A stretch of DNA of 6,244 nucleotides, from contig DAOUQA010000125.1 of assembly GCA_030625905.1 (NCBI GenBank), forward strand, positions 1 to 6,244, written 5' to 3'. Made by a program: the position numbers and the translations under genes. Under the pieces are notes generated by a model, which was not told where the DNA came from, searched no databases, and worked only from the letters and a program-made list of their open reading frames with translations. Each line of letters opens with the position of its first letter. Position 1 is the first letter of the stretch. Shown piece after piece: positions 1 through 5,338 of the stretch. The DNA comes from Kiritimatiellales bacterium. Its GTDB lineage: Bacteria > Verrucomicrobiota > Kiritimatiellia > Kiritimatiellales > Pontiellaceae.

Positions 1-529
1 CGCCGAAGGCATTGCCTTCGAGCGCGTCGCGGATCGCTGCTTCGGCCTGCTCGATCGTCTCGGCAACGGTCACGCCCTTGCCCGCCGCAAGGCCATCGGC
101 CTTGATCACGATCGGCGCGCCGCGTCCGCGAACATATTCGCAGGCCGCATCGGGATCGGTGAACATTTTGTACGCCGAGGTCGGAACGCCGCCTTCCTTC
201 ATGATTTCCTTGGCAAACTGCTTACTGCCCTCCATTTCGGCCGCCGCCTGGCAGGGGCCGAATACGCGGATGCCGTCGGCCTCCAAAATATCGGCCAGCC
301 CGGCACAAAGCGGCGCTTCCGGGCCGATCACCACCAGGTCGGGCTTGTTATCGGCGCACCAGCCCTTGATGCCATCAATGTCGGTCGCCCCAAAATCAAG
401 ATTTGTTCCCAGTTCCGCCGTGCCCGCATTGCCCGGGGTGCAAAAAATTTCCGGCTTCGCGCTGTCGTTCGCCAGCTTCCAAGCCAGTGTATGTTCGCGC
501 CCGCCGTTGCCTACCACCAATATTTTCAT
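1..529 (-). CDS. purD: phosphoribosylamine--glycine ligase (GAR synthetase), 5' part
   Basis: PurD joins phosphoribosylamine and glycine using ATP to give GAR, the second step of de novo purine synthesis in the cytoplasm. Translating the minus strand from the ATG at 529-527 gives 176 open codons that run off the left edge, about 40% of the usual 420-430 residues. The N-terminal Rossmann-like domain begins MKILVVGNGGREH (residues 1-13), followed by PGNAGT (32-37), GPEAPL (69-74) and EGSKQFAK (100-107), all hallmarks of the family. The ATP-grasp domain starts with VIKADGLAAGKGV (141-153). The start is supported by a GGAG ribosome binding site (plus-strand bases 536-539) six bases upstream and by the match to the family N-terminus. 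It is divergent from queA, with a 210-base spacer. No frameshift is visible. The identification is firm; what lies downstream is outside the window. Confidence 0.96.
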   Translation of the reverse strand, partial: MKILVVGNGGREHTLAWKLANDSAKPEIFCTPGNAGTAELGTNLDFGATDIDGIKGWCADNKPDLVVIGPEAPLCAGLADILEADGIRVFGPCQAAAEMEGSKQFAKEIMKEGGVPTSAYKMFTDPDAACEYVRGRGAPIVIKADGLAAGKGVTVAETIEQAEAAIRDALEGNAFG

Positions 530-562
530 TTATTGCTCCGTTAGCAAACCCAGCACCCGCGG

Positions 563-591
563 AACATACCCAACGCAGACAACCCATGCAA
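563..591 (-). promoter_or_regulatory. candidate sigma-70-like promoter for purD
   Basis: On the minus strand, TTGCAT (591-586) and TATGTT (568-563) are separated by exactly 17 bases. The -10-like box lies 33 bases before the purD ATG. The hexamers match consensus only partly (3/6 and 4/6), so this is a spacing-based guess. No convincing promoter was found for queA in the rest of the 530-739 spacer, and nothing there looks like a riboswitch or operator. Confidence 0.25.
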
Positions 592-739
592 GGGACGAGA
601 TGCTGATAATGGCTGAAGGCCATGGTTCAAGAGTCTCCGGGTTTAGCCATGTTCACCATAAAAATATTCGAAGAGCCAACTTTCCCCCTTTATTTCACCC
701 TACGAAGGCGTATTCTTTTCTGGATTTGAAAGCTACCCG

Positions 740-1873
740 ATGAAAACCGACCTGTTCAACTATGATCTGCCGCCGGGGCTGATTGCCCAGCATCCGCCCG
801 AACGCCGCGAACTGGCGCGCATGCTCGTGCTCCACCGCGACTCCGGCCAGATCGAACACAAAACCATCACCGACATCGTCGACTATCTCCGCACCCCGGA
901 TGTGCTGGTACTGAACAACACCAAGGTCATTCCCGCCCGCGTCTTTGGCCACAAAGCCGCTTCCGGCGGCAAGGTCGAGCTGTTGCTTCTAGAAGAAATT
1001 CCAGCAAAGCCCAACGGGTGTGGCCGCGCGCTTCCCGTCTGCGGGAGCGCGCTTTGTGAGGTAGGCGCGCTCCCGCAGACGGGAACCGCGCACTACACCC
1101 ATTCCGGGAAATGGAAGGTGCTCATGAAAACCTCGCGCCGACCCAAGGTGGGCGACGAGCTAATCCTCTGCTCCGGCAAAGCCAAGGCAACCCTGCTCTA
1201 CGACGGCGAACAGGGCGAAGCCGTGCTCAGAATCGAGGCCGCCCGCCCACTGATGGAAATCCTCGAGGAGGAGGGCGTGCCTCCCCTGCCCCCGTACATC
1301 GACCGAAAAGAGCAGACCCGTGAACAGATCGCAACCGACAAGGAGCGCTACCAGACCGTCTATGCCTCCGAGCTGGGCGCGGCGGCCGCCCCCACCGCCG
1401 GACTGCACTTTACCCGCGAAATTTTCCAAGCATTGGAAAGGCAAGGCATTTCAAAAGCCGAACTGACCCTGCACGTCGGCCTCGGCACCTTCCGCCCTGT
1501 TTCGGCGGAAATCATTACCGACCACGAAATGCACCACGAGCACTACACGGTTTCCGAAGAAGCGGCCCAAACCATTAATGCCACGAGGGAAGCGGGCGGG
1601 CGCGTTGTTGCCGTCGGCTCCACTTCCGTCCGAACACTGGAATCGATATCGCCGATCCAGGCGGCTGAAGGCTCCACCAACATATTCATCTACCCGCCCT
1701 ACGAGTTTAAGAACGTCGATGTAATCTTGACAAACTTCCACCTACCGAAATCGACGCTTTTGATGATGATGTCCGCCTTCGCCGGCCGCGAGCTGATGCT
1801 CAATGCCTACGAGGTTGCCGTGCAGGAAAAGTATCGCTTCTTCAGCTATGGCGACTGTATGCTCATCCTGTAG
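740..1873 (+). CDS. queA: S-adenosylmethionine:tRNA ribosyltransferase-isomerase, with an in-frame palindromic insert
   Basis: QueA transfers and rearranges the ribosyl part of SAM onto preQ1 at the tRNA wobble position to form epoxyqueuosine, the penultimate step of queuosine synthesis. The 377-residue product has the family motifs in order: LNNTKVIPAR (58-67), LPPYIDR, YQTVY (204-208), AAPTAGLHFT (216-225), LHVGLGTFRPV (244-254), GSTSVRTLES (293-302), TNFHLPKSTL (331-340) and the C-terminal RFFSYGD. The MKTDLFNYDLP start fits the family, although the upstream Shine-Dalgarno is weak (GAAAG). Compared with the remembered B. subtilis sequence, about 33 extra residues lie between LLLL (81-84) and KW; most are encoded by the inverted repeat at 1016-1100. 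All flanking blocks remain in frame, so the gene looks functional, with the insert probably an exposed loop. A penultimate-motif Ala is Cys here (GDCMLIL). It is probably the first gene of a unit with the next two, since the next start codon is only 18 bases on. Confidence 0.97.
   Translation: MKTDLFNYDLPPGLIAQHPPERRELARMLVLHRDSGQIEHKTITDIVDYLRTPDVLVLNNTKVIPARVFGHKAASGGKVELLLLEEIPAKPNGCGRALPVCGSALCEVGALPQTGTAHYTHSGKWKVLMKTSRRPKVGDELILCSGKAKATLLYDGEQGEAVLRIEAARPLMEILEEEGVPPLPPYIDRKEQTREQIATDKERYQTVYASELGAAAAPTAGLHFTREIFQALERQGISKAELTLHVGLGTFRPVSAEIITDHEMHHEHYTVSEEAAQTINATREAGGRVVAVGSTSVRTLESISPIQAAEGSTNIFIYPPYEFKNVDVILTNFHLPKSTLLMMMSAFAGRELMLNAYEVAVQEKYRFFSYGDCMLIL
1016..1100. repeat. 85-bp inverted-repeat element inside queA (REP/MITE-like)
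   Basis: The left arm (1016-1052) and the reverse complement of the right arm (1065-1100) agree at nearly every base. The inner 21 bases match perfectly (TTCCCGTCTGCGGG then AGCGCGC), and the outer GGGTGT/ACACCC ends also match. Four substitutions and a one-base gap lie between them. The loop is 12 bases (1053-1064). The element is read in frame as about 28 residues, from Gly93, that are rich in Gly, Ala and Cys and have no counterpart in QueA homologues. ATTCC occurs on both sides (998-1002 and 1101-1105), which could be a target duplication or chance. The RNA would form a very stable stem. No transposase is nearby, so if mobile it would depend on one elsewhere. Whether it recurs in the genome cannot be seen here. 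Confidence 0.85.
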
Positions 1874-1874
1874 T

Positions 1875-1884
1875 TGGAGAGGGG
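1875..1884 (+). promoter_or_regulatory. ribosome binding site that decides the start of the small gene
   Basis: The purine-rich run TGGAGAGGGG lies immediately after the queA stop and 7 bases before the ATG at 1892. An in-frame TTG at 1874 would lie on top of the site and has no Shine-Dalgarno of its own, so the ATG at 1892 is preferred. Confidence 0.7.
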
Positions 1885-1891
1885 TGCATCG

Positions 1892-2059
1892 ATGGAGGAA
1901 CAAAACGCAGTTCATGAAGAAGCGGAGGCCTACGGTATCGATATTTCGTTGATCCGCGCCAACCTGCGCCTTACGCCAACCCAGCGCCTCCGCCGCCACG
2001 ACCAAATCCTGGCGACCCAAAGAAAGCTCCGCATGGCGATGGAAAAGAAACGTGGATGA
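1892..2059 (+). CDS. small basic helical protein, partner of the following nucleotidyltransferase
   Basis: The 55-residue product begins MEEQNAVHEEAEAYGIDISL and ends in a strongly basic tail (MAMEKKRG). The central part, NLRLTPTQRLRRHDQIL, resembles small proteins commonly encoded directly upstream of minimal nucleotidyltransferases, in which a LxxTPxERLxRH pattern precedes a helix. It has no signal peptide or membrane segment and is probably mostly alpha-helical. Its stop codon overlaps the start of the nucleotidyltransferase gene by 8 bases, so the two are likely translationally coupled. It follows queA by 18 bases and is probably cotranscribed. An antitoxin-like or accessory role is inferred from the arrangement only; no biochemical function can be read from the sequence. 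I am fairly sure it is a real gene because of its RBS, the overlap and the family-like core. Confidence 0.8.
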   Translation: MEEQNAVHEEAEAYGIDISLIRANLRLTPTQRLRRHDQILATQRKLRMAMEKKRG

Positions 2060-2534
2060 CCTGACCGACATTATTGATCGATTGATCCAAGCCGATGTGG
2101 ACTTTGTTCTCGTTGGGGGACTCGCCGCAGTGACCCACGGAAGCTCAACGACCACACAGGATATCGACGTATGCTGCGACTTTTCCACCACCAACCTTCT
2201 GCGCCTCCAGTCCGCACTGGCGGGAACCCGGCCGGTTCACCGCATGACGACCAACCGGATGCCCCTGCACCTCACCGAAGGGAATTGCGGCAGGCTTAAA
2301 AACCTTTATCTCGATACCGATATCGGGCAGCTCGACTGCCTTGGCAACATCCTCGGCCTCGGCGGTTTCCACGCGGTGAAACAGCAAAGCGAAACCATTA
2401 AAATCGATGGACACGCCTGCCGCATCCTGCGCATCGAAGCCCTTATTGCCTCGAAAAAAGCGATGGGCCGCCCCAAGGACATTGAAACCATCCGGCATCT
2501 GGAAGTGATCCAGCGGGAGCGGGGGGAAGCCTAG
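2052..2534 (+). CDS. minimal nucleotidyltransferase-fold protein (MNT/AbiEii-like, DUF6036-like)
   Basis: This 160-residue cytoplasmic protein has the polymerase-beta-type nucleotidyltransferase core. The order is VLVGGLAAVTHG (19-30, with Gly22-Gly23), then TQDIDV (35-40, Asp37 and Asp39 as the metal-binding pair), and a likely third carboxylate at Asp95 in GQLDCLG. A C-terminal helix pattern IEALIASKKAMGRPKDIETI (128-147) carries the Lys/Arg-rich motif usual in stand-alone enzymes of this group. All three acidic residues are present, so activity (NMP transfer from an NTP) is plausible; the target is unknown. Relatives include toxin or antitoxin halves of MNT/HEPN and AbiE-type systems. The start is GTG at 2052, inside the end of the small upstream gene, and the N-terminus MDDLTDIIDRLIQADVDFV fits the family. 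The small gene lies upstream, and a terminator candidate lies about 165 bases downstream. Fold assignment is firm; a toxin-antitoxin role is inference. Confidence 0.88.
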   Translation: MDDLTDIIDRLIQADVDFVLVGGLAAVTHGSSTTTQDIDVCCDFSTTNLLRLQSALAGTRPVHRMTTNRMPLHLTEGNCGRLKNLYLDTDIGQLDCLGNILGLGGFHAVKQQSETIKIDGHACRILRIEALIASKKAMGRPKDIETIRHLEVIQRERGEA

Positions 2535-2811
2535 TACATCGTCAGGCTTTATCTGATGCGTCGCTCAACAAAAAATTTCCTAACAGAAGAACGCCCGAAT
2601 AGATGATTTGCGAAGCCGCGAAGCATAATTTCCGATAGGAAATAGTGCCGAAGGCACGGTTCAATAATGAGCGTAGCGAATGACTCAAGCGCGCAAAGAA
2701 AGAAGCTTCGGCTTGTTTTTCTAGTAGGTTTTTCAGGAGCCCACTTCAGAAGCCCCCTTGATTCAAACAGGTTAGGCAAAATAATTGTTGCCCTGCGTCT
2801 GGAAAGAGAAA
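2535..2811. other. gene-free, hairpin-rich spacer between two nucleotidyltransferase modules
   Basis: No convincing gene lies here. Open frames on both strands (2667-2876 plus, 2549-2779 minus) lack family motifs and ribosome binding sites. The stretch is more AT-rich than its surroundings. It holds a near-tandem GCGAAGC repeat (2610-2616 and 2618-2624), a 6-bp hairpin ATTTCC-GATA-GGAAAT (2628-2643), a 5-bp hairpin GTGCC-GAA-GGCAC (2645-2657) and the terminator candidate at 2699-2722. This may be debris from earlier insertions and deletions. Confidence 0.6.
2699..2722 (+). terminator. candidate rho-independent terminator for the queA/nucleotidyltransferase unit
   Basis: The sequence AAGAAGC-TTCG-GCTTGTT forms a stem of up to eight positions (2699-2706 with 2711-2718), with one G-G mismatch. 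It is closed by the very stable C(UUCG)G tetraloop and runs directly into five T residues (2716-2720) and CT. It lies about 165 bases after the nucleotidyltransferase stop. The stem is short and only moderately GC-rich, so strength is uncertain. The opposite strand has a CTTTCTTT tract and could give weaker termination there too. Confidence 0.55.
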
Positions 2812-2880
2812 TTATTCTTCGGAAGACATTTTCTTCTGCTGCGGTTCCGGTTGATCTCCGAGGTTTTCAAACTTAATCAT
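2812..2880 (-). CDS. 22-codon ORF overlapping the decayed nucleotidyltransferase (probable truncated partner gene)
   Basis: The ATG at 2880-2878 overlaps the end of the decayed nucleotidyltransferase reading frame (TAA at 2875-2873) by 8 bases, the same overlap size as in the intact module upstream. The peptide begins MIKFENLG, has a PEPQQKKMS middle and stops after SSEE. The run MSSEE followed by a stop looks like the start of a helix cut short, as in small proteins with an SPEER-type motif. It is therefore more likely the stump of a longer partner gene than a complete gene. No downstream frame on the minus strand clearly continues it. Confidence 0.35.
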   Translation of the reverse strand: MIKFENLGDQPEPQQKKMSSEE

Positions 2881-3077
2881 TGCCCAGCTCCCGAATGTGT
2901 TTAGCCAGCTTCGCATAGATCTGTTCGTCGGCAAACTTGTCGCAGAGGGGTTTCAAATCGGCTTCGCAAGCCATAATGGTTCACCGCGTGCCCCCCGATC
3001 ATAAGGAACTCAACGCCCGCCTTCGGCAACTGCTTGCTCACCCCGTCGAAAATATACTCAATACCATCCGTATCCAT
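2873..3077 (-). pseudogene. decayed nucleotidyltransferase: N- and C-terminal ends joined out of frame
   Basis: From the minus-strand ATG at 3077 the translation reads MDTDGIEYIFDGVSKQLP and on to GVEFLMIGGHAVNHYG (residues 22-37), a typical start of a stand-alone nucleotidyltransferase with its Gly-Gly and HxxG elements. The frame then fails: it continues as unrelated Arg-rich sequence to a stop at 2903-2901. One frame over, from 2965, it reads EADLKPLCDKFADEQIYAKL and ends RELGND at 2873, which resembles the C-terminal tail of the same kind of protein. The DxD catalytic motif and roughly 100 central residues are missing. The join at about 2965-2970 falls in a 13-base dyad (GGCTT-CGC-AAGCC, 2960-2972). 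The two halves differ in sequence from the intact nucleotidyltransferase at 2052, so this was a separate acquisition and not a duplicate. It cannot be catalytically active. The family assignment rests on short motifs but both ends agree. Confidence 0.8.
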
Positions 3078-3103
3078 TGTCCCAATCCCAAGAATCTGCG
3101 CAC

Positions 3104-3109
3104 ATTATA
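3104..3109 (-). promoter_or_regulatory. -10 box (TATAAT) ahead of the decayed nucleotidyltransferase
   Basis: A perfect TATAAT on the minus strand lies 26 bases before the ATG at 3077, giving a leader of about 20 bases. The -35 region is weak: GCTGTG at 17-base spacing, or TTGGCT at 20. If active, it would still transcribe the dead gene and the 22-codon ORF. Confidence 0.4.
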
Positions 3110-3154
3110 TCGCATGGAGCACCGTTCACAGCCAAAAATCCTTTCACCGCAGGC

Positions 3155-3183
3155 TTGAAACTCTATCCCCGCTTTCGTACTTT
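3155..3183 (+). promoter_or_regulatory. weak candidate promoter for htpG
   Basis: TTGAAA (3155-3160, inside CTTGAAA) and TACTTT (3178-3183) are 17 bases apart, 43 bases before the htpG ATG. CTTGAAA matches the -35 of sigma-32-type heat-shock promoters, but the CCCC run follows after only 6 bases instead of 11-16, so a classical sigma-32 site is not supported. No CIRCE inverted repeat (TTAGCACTC-N9-GAGTGCTAA) is present. Confidence 0.25.
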
Positions 3184-3226
3184 CACCGACTATTTTTTAC
3201 TGCGAAACAACTAAGGGAAGGAATCC

Positions 3227-5089
3227 ATGGCTAAAAAGACAATGAAATTCAAGACCGAGCTGGAGCAGCTGCTCCACCTCATCACCCACTCGCTCTATTC
3301 CCACCGCGAGGTTTTCCTGCGCGAGCTGATTTCCAACGCCTGCGATGCCATCGACAAGGTTCGCTTCGAAGGGCTGAATAAGCCGGAAATTCTTGATGGC
3401 GAATCCGACTGGAAGATTTCCATCCGCGCCGACAAAGAGGCCAAGACCCTGACGATCTCCGACAACGGCATTGGCATGTCGAAGGATGCGGTGATTGAAA
3501 ACCTCGGCACCATCGCCCACTCCGGCACCAAGGCCTTCCTCGCGAAAGCCAAGGAGATGGACGTGAAGGACAACCCGGAACTGATTGGCCAGTTTGGCGT
3601 CGGCTTCTACGCCTCCTTCATGGTGGCCGACGAAGTAACGGTCATCACCAAGGCGCACGATGAAGAGGCCGTGAAGTGGAACTCCACCGGCACCGGAAGC
3701 TTCACGCTCTCCGACGCCGACAAGGAGCACCGCGGCACCGACATTATCCTGCACCTCAAGGAGGATGCCGCCGAATACCTCGACGAGTGGACGATCCGCT
3801 CCACCGTTAAGAAGTTTTCCGACTTCCTCGAACACCCCGTTGTCCTTTTCACCACCGTGAAGGACGAAAAAACTGAAGTGGAAGAGGAGAAGGAAGAACA
3901 GATCAATACGCAGAAGGCCATCTGGCTGCGCCAGAAGAGCGAGATCAAGGCCGAGGAATATGCCGAGTTCTACAAGCATGTCTCGCACGACATGAAGGAT
4001 CCGGCCGAGACGATCCACTACAACGCCGAAGGCGCGATCGAATTCAAGGCGCTACTCTTCATTCCCGAAGCCAAGCCCTTCGACATGATGATGAACAACG
4101 ATCCGAAGGCGCACCTGAACCTCTACGTCCAGCGCGTCTTCATCTCCAACGAATTCGACAACCTCCTGCCCAGCTACCTCCGCTTCGTCAAGGGCGTCGT
4201 CGACTCCTCCGACCTTCCGCTAAACGTCTCGCGCGAAATCCTGCAGGAAAACCCGATGCTGGACAAGATCCGCAAGAACCTTGTCGGCCGTGTCCTCAAA
4301 ACGCTCGCCGCGATGAAGAAGAAGGATTACGACAAGTTCCTCAAGTTCCACGAGGAGTTCAGCTCGATTCTCAAGGAAGGCCTTCAGTCCGACTGGGAAA
4401 ACAAGGAAAAGATTGCCGACCTGCTGCTGTTTGAGTCGACCGCCAAGGAGGCCGGGGAAAAGACCTGCTTCGCCGACTATGTTGAAAACATGGCTGACGA
4501 TCAGGAGGAAATCCTCTACCTCGCCGGTGAAAACCGCGTGGCCATTGCCAACTCCCCCTACCTCGAATCGTTCAAGGCCGACGGCAAGGAAGTCCTGCTG
4601 ATGATCGACCCGATCGACGATTTCGTCATCCCGCAACTGATGGAATACAAGGGCAAGAAGCTCAAGGCCGTCAACAAGGGCGAACTCGAAGAGGACAAGG
4701 AAAAGCTCAAGGACGAAGAGAAGCAATTCGAGGGTTTCATCGGCTATGCCAAGGATCTGTTAGACGGCGTCAAGGAGGTCAAGCTGACCTCCCGCCTAAA
4801 GGATTCAGCCGCCGTGCTTGTGGGCGACGAATATTCCATGAGTCCGCACATCGAGGAGATGATGCGCCGCATGGGACAGGAAGTTCCTCCGCGCGAAAGC
4901 GTGCTCGAACTCAACCCCGAGCACGCCGTCGTCCAGAAGGTTCAGGCGCTCTACGATGCCGACAAAAAGGATCCGAAAGTTGGAATACTGACCCAGCTTC
5001 TGCACGATCAGGCGGTCATCGCCTCCGGTGCCAAGATCGACGATCCCGCCGGCTTTGCAGCCCGCCTCAACGAGGTGCTTGCGGACTAG
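3227..5089 (+). CDS. htpG: chaperone protein HtpG (bacterial Hsp90)
   Basis: HtpG is the cytoplasmic Hsp90 dimer that remodels client proteins in an ATP-dependent clamp cycle, often with DnaK. The 620-residue product is close to the E. coli length (624). The N-terminal GHKL ATPase domain (about 1-220) has ELISNACDAIDK with catalytic Glu33 and Mg-binding Asn37, DNGIGM (79-84), GTIAHSGTKAF (94-104) and the lid motif GQFGVGFYASF (121-131). A short charged linker (EVEEEKEEQ) leads to the middle domain, which contains GVVDSSDLPLNVSREILQ with the ATP-sensing Arg336. The C-terminal dimerisation domain runs from about residue 500 and includes SPHIEEMMRRMGQ. There is no C-terminal MEEVD, as expected in bacteria. 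The ATG is preceded by AAGGGAAGGA four bases upstream. It is convergent with the FAD oxidase gene and not obviously in an operon. No defects were seen. Confidence 0.98.
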   Translation: MAKKTMKFKTELEQLLHLITHSLYSHREVFLRELISNACDAIDKVRFEGLNKPEILDGESDWKISIRADKEAKTLTISDNGIGMSKDAVIENLGTIAHSGTKAFLAKAKEMDVKDNPELIGQFGVGFYASFMVADEVTVITKAHDEEAVKWNSTGTGSFTLSDADKEHRGTDIILHLKEDAAEYLDEWTIRSTVKKFSDFLEHPVVLFTTVKDEKTEVEEEKEEQINTQKAIWLRQKSEIKAEEYAEFYKHVSHDMKDPAETIHYNAEGAIEFKALLFIPEAKPFDMMMNNDPKAHLNLYVQRVFISNEFDNLLPSYLRFVKGVVDSSDLPLNVSREILQENPMLDKIRKNLVGRVLKTLAAMKKKDYDKFLKFHEEFSSILKEGLQSDWENKEKIADLLLFESTAKEAGEKTCFADYVENMADDQEEILYLAGENRVAIANSPYLESFKADGKEVLLMIDPIDDFVIPQLMEYKGKKLKAVNKGELEEDKEKLKDEEKQFEGFIGYAKDLLDGVKEVKLTSRLKDSAAVLVGDEYSMSPHIEEMMRRMGQEVPPRESVLELNPEHAVVQKVQALYDADKKDPKVGILTQLLHDQAVIASGAKIDDPAGFAARLNEVLAD

Positions 5090-5095
5090 AGCGCA

Positions 5096-5338
5096 TTAAG
5101 AAATGTTGTAGCCGGAAATTTTCTGTAGGTGAGATCCAAGATCTCGCCACCCGGTTGAAAAGCCCGTTTGCAGCCTTGCGGATGGCGGCGTGGTTTTCGG
5201 GAATGTACTGGTGCGCATGGACCAGTTCTGCACCATCTCCAGCGAGGCTTCCTTAAGCATATCTAGGGTTTTGACTGGATAATCGTAGTGGTGCTGGATG
5301 AGAAACCTCCATCCTGAACCTTCTGTTATCCCGTCAAA
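5096..5338 (-). pseudogene. possible gene remnant: protein-like fragments in shifting frames
   Basis: This space between the convergent 3' ends of htpG and the FAD oxidase gene has no intact gene. On the minus strand the frame following the FAD oxidase stop stays open for 80 codons and contains the protein-like run HHYDYPVKTLDMLKEASLEM and then VQNW. A second frame then gives HQYIPENHAAIRKAANGLFN, and a third ends in GGEILDLTYRKFPATTFLNA. Successive natural-looking segments in different frames suggest a gene broken by small indels, but I recognise no family. Chance open frames in GC-rich DNA remain possible. No start codon with a ribosome binding site is visible. Confidence 0.3.
5128..5148. 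terminator. 9-bp hairpin after htpG, possible weak terminator
   Basis: GGTGAGATC-CAA-GATCTCGCC pairs over nine positions (5128-5136 with 5140-5148) with one G-U pair and a 3-base loop. It lies 39 bases after the htpG stop, between convergent genes. Neither strand shows a proper T-run after the stem, so it is a stable structure more than a classical intrinsic terminator. It overlaps the possible gene remnant. Confidence 0.35.

Noticed and set aside
12..743. Plus-strand open frame of 243 codons over purD and the spacer
   Set aside because: It is the antisense of a clear purD coding sequence. The low-complexity Ser/Ala/Pro composition is typical of such shadows.
998..1105. ATTCC direct repeats as target-site duplication of the queA element
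   Set aside because: They do not abut both ends of the inverted repeat (the left copy is 13 bases away) and five bases can recur by chance.
1423..1439. TTTCCAA-GCA-TTGGAAA dyad within queA
   Set aside because: Only 7-bp arms, and it encodes ordinary QueA residues (IFQALE) with no gain in length, so it is probably a coding coincidence.
2549..2779. Minus-strand open frame of 76 codons starting MPNLFESRG
   Set aside because: It covers the hairpin-rich spacer, has no ribosome binding site or recognisable motif, and its residues are those expected from translating the palindromes.
2667..2876. Plus-strand open frame of 69 codons starting MSVANDSS
   Set aside because: It runs through the terminator candidate and antisense to the 22-codon ORF, and shows no family features or Shine-Dalgarno.
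3155..3175. Sigma-32-type heat-shock promoter for htpG
   Set aside because: CTTGAAA is present, but the C-run is only 6 bases downstream and a proper CCCCAT box at 11-16 bases is absent.
2937..3234. Two plus-strand open frames of 73 and 66 codons
   Set aside because: They are shadows of the nucleotidyltransferase pseudogene on the opposite strand, and the second runs into the htpG start.
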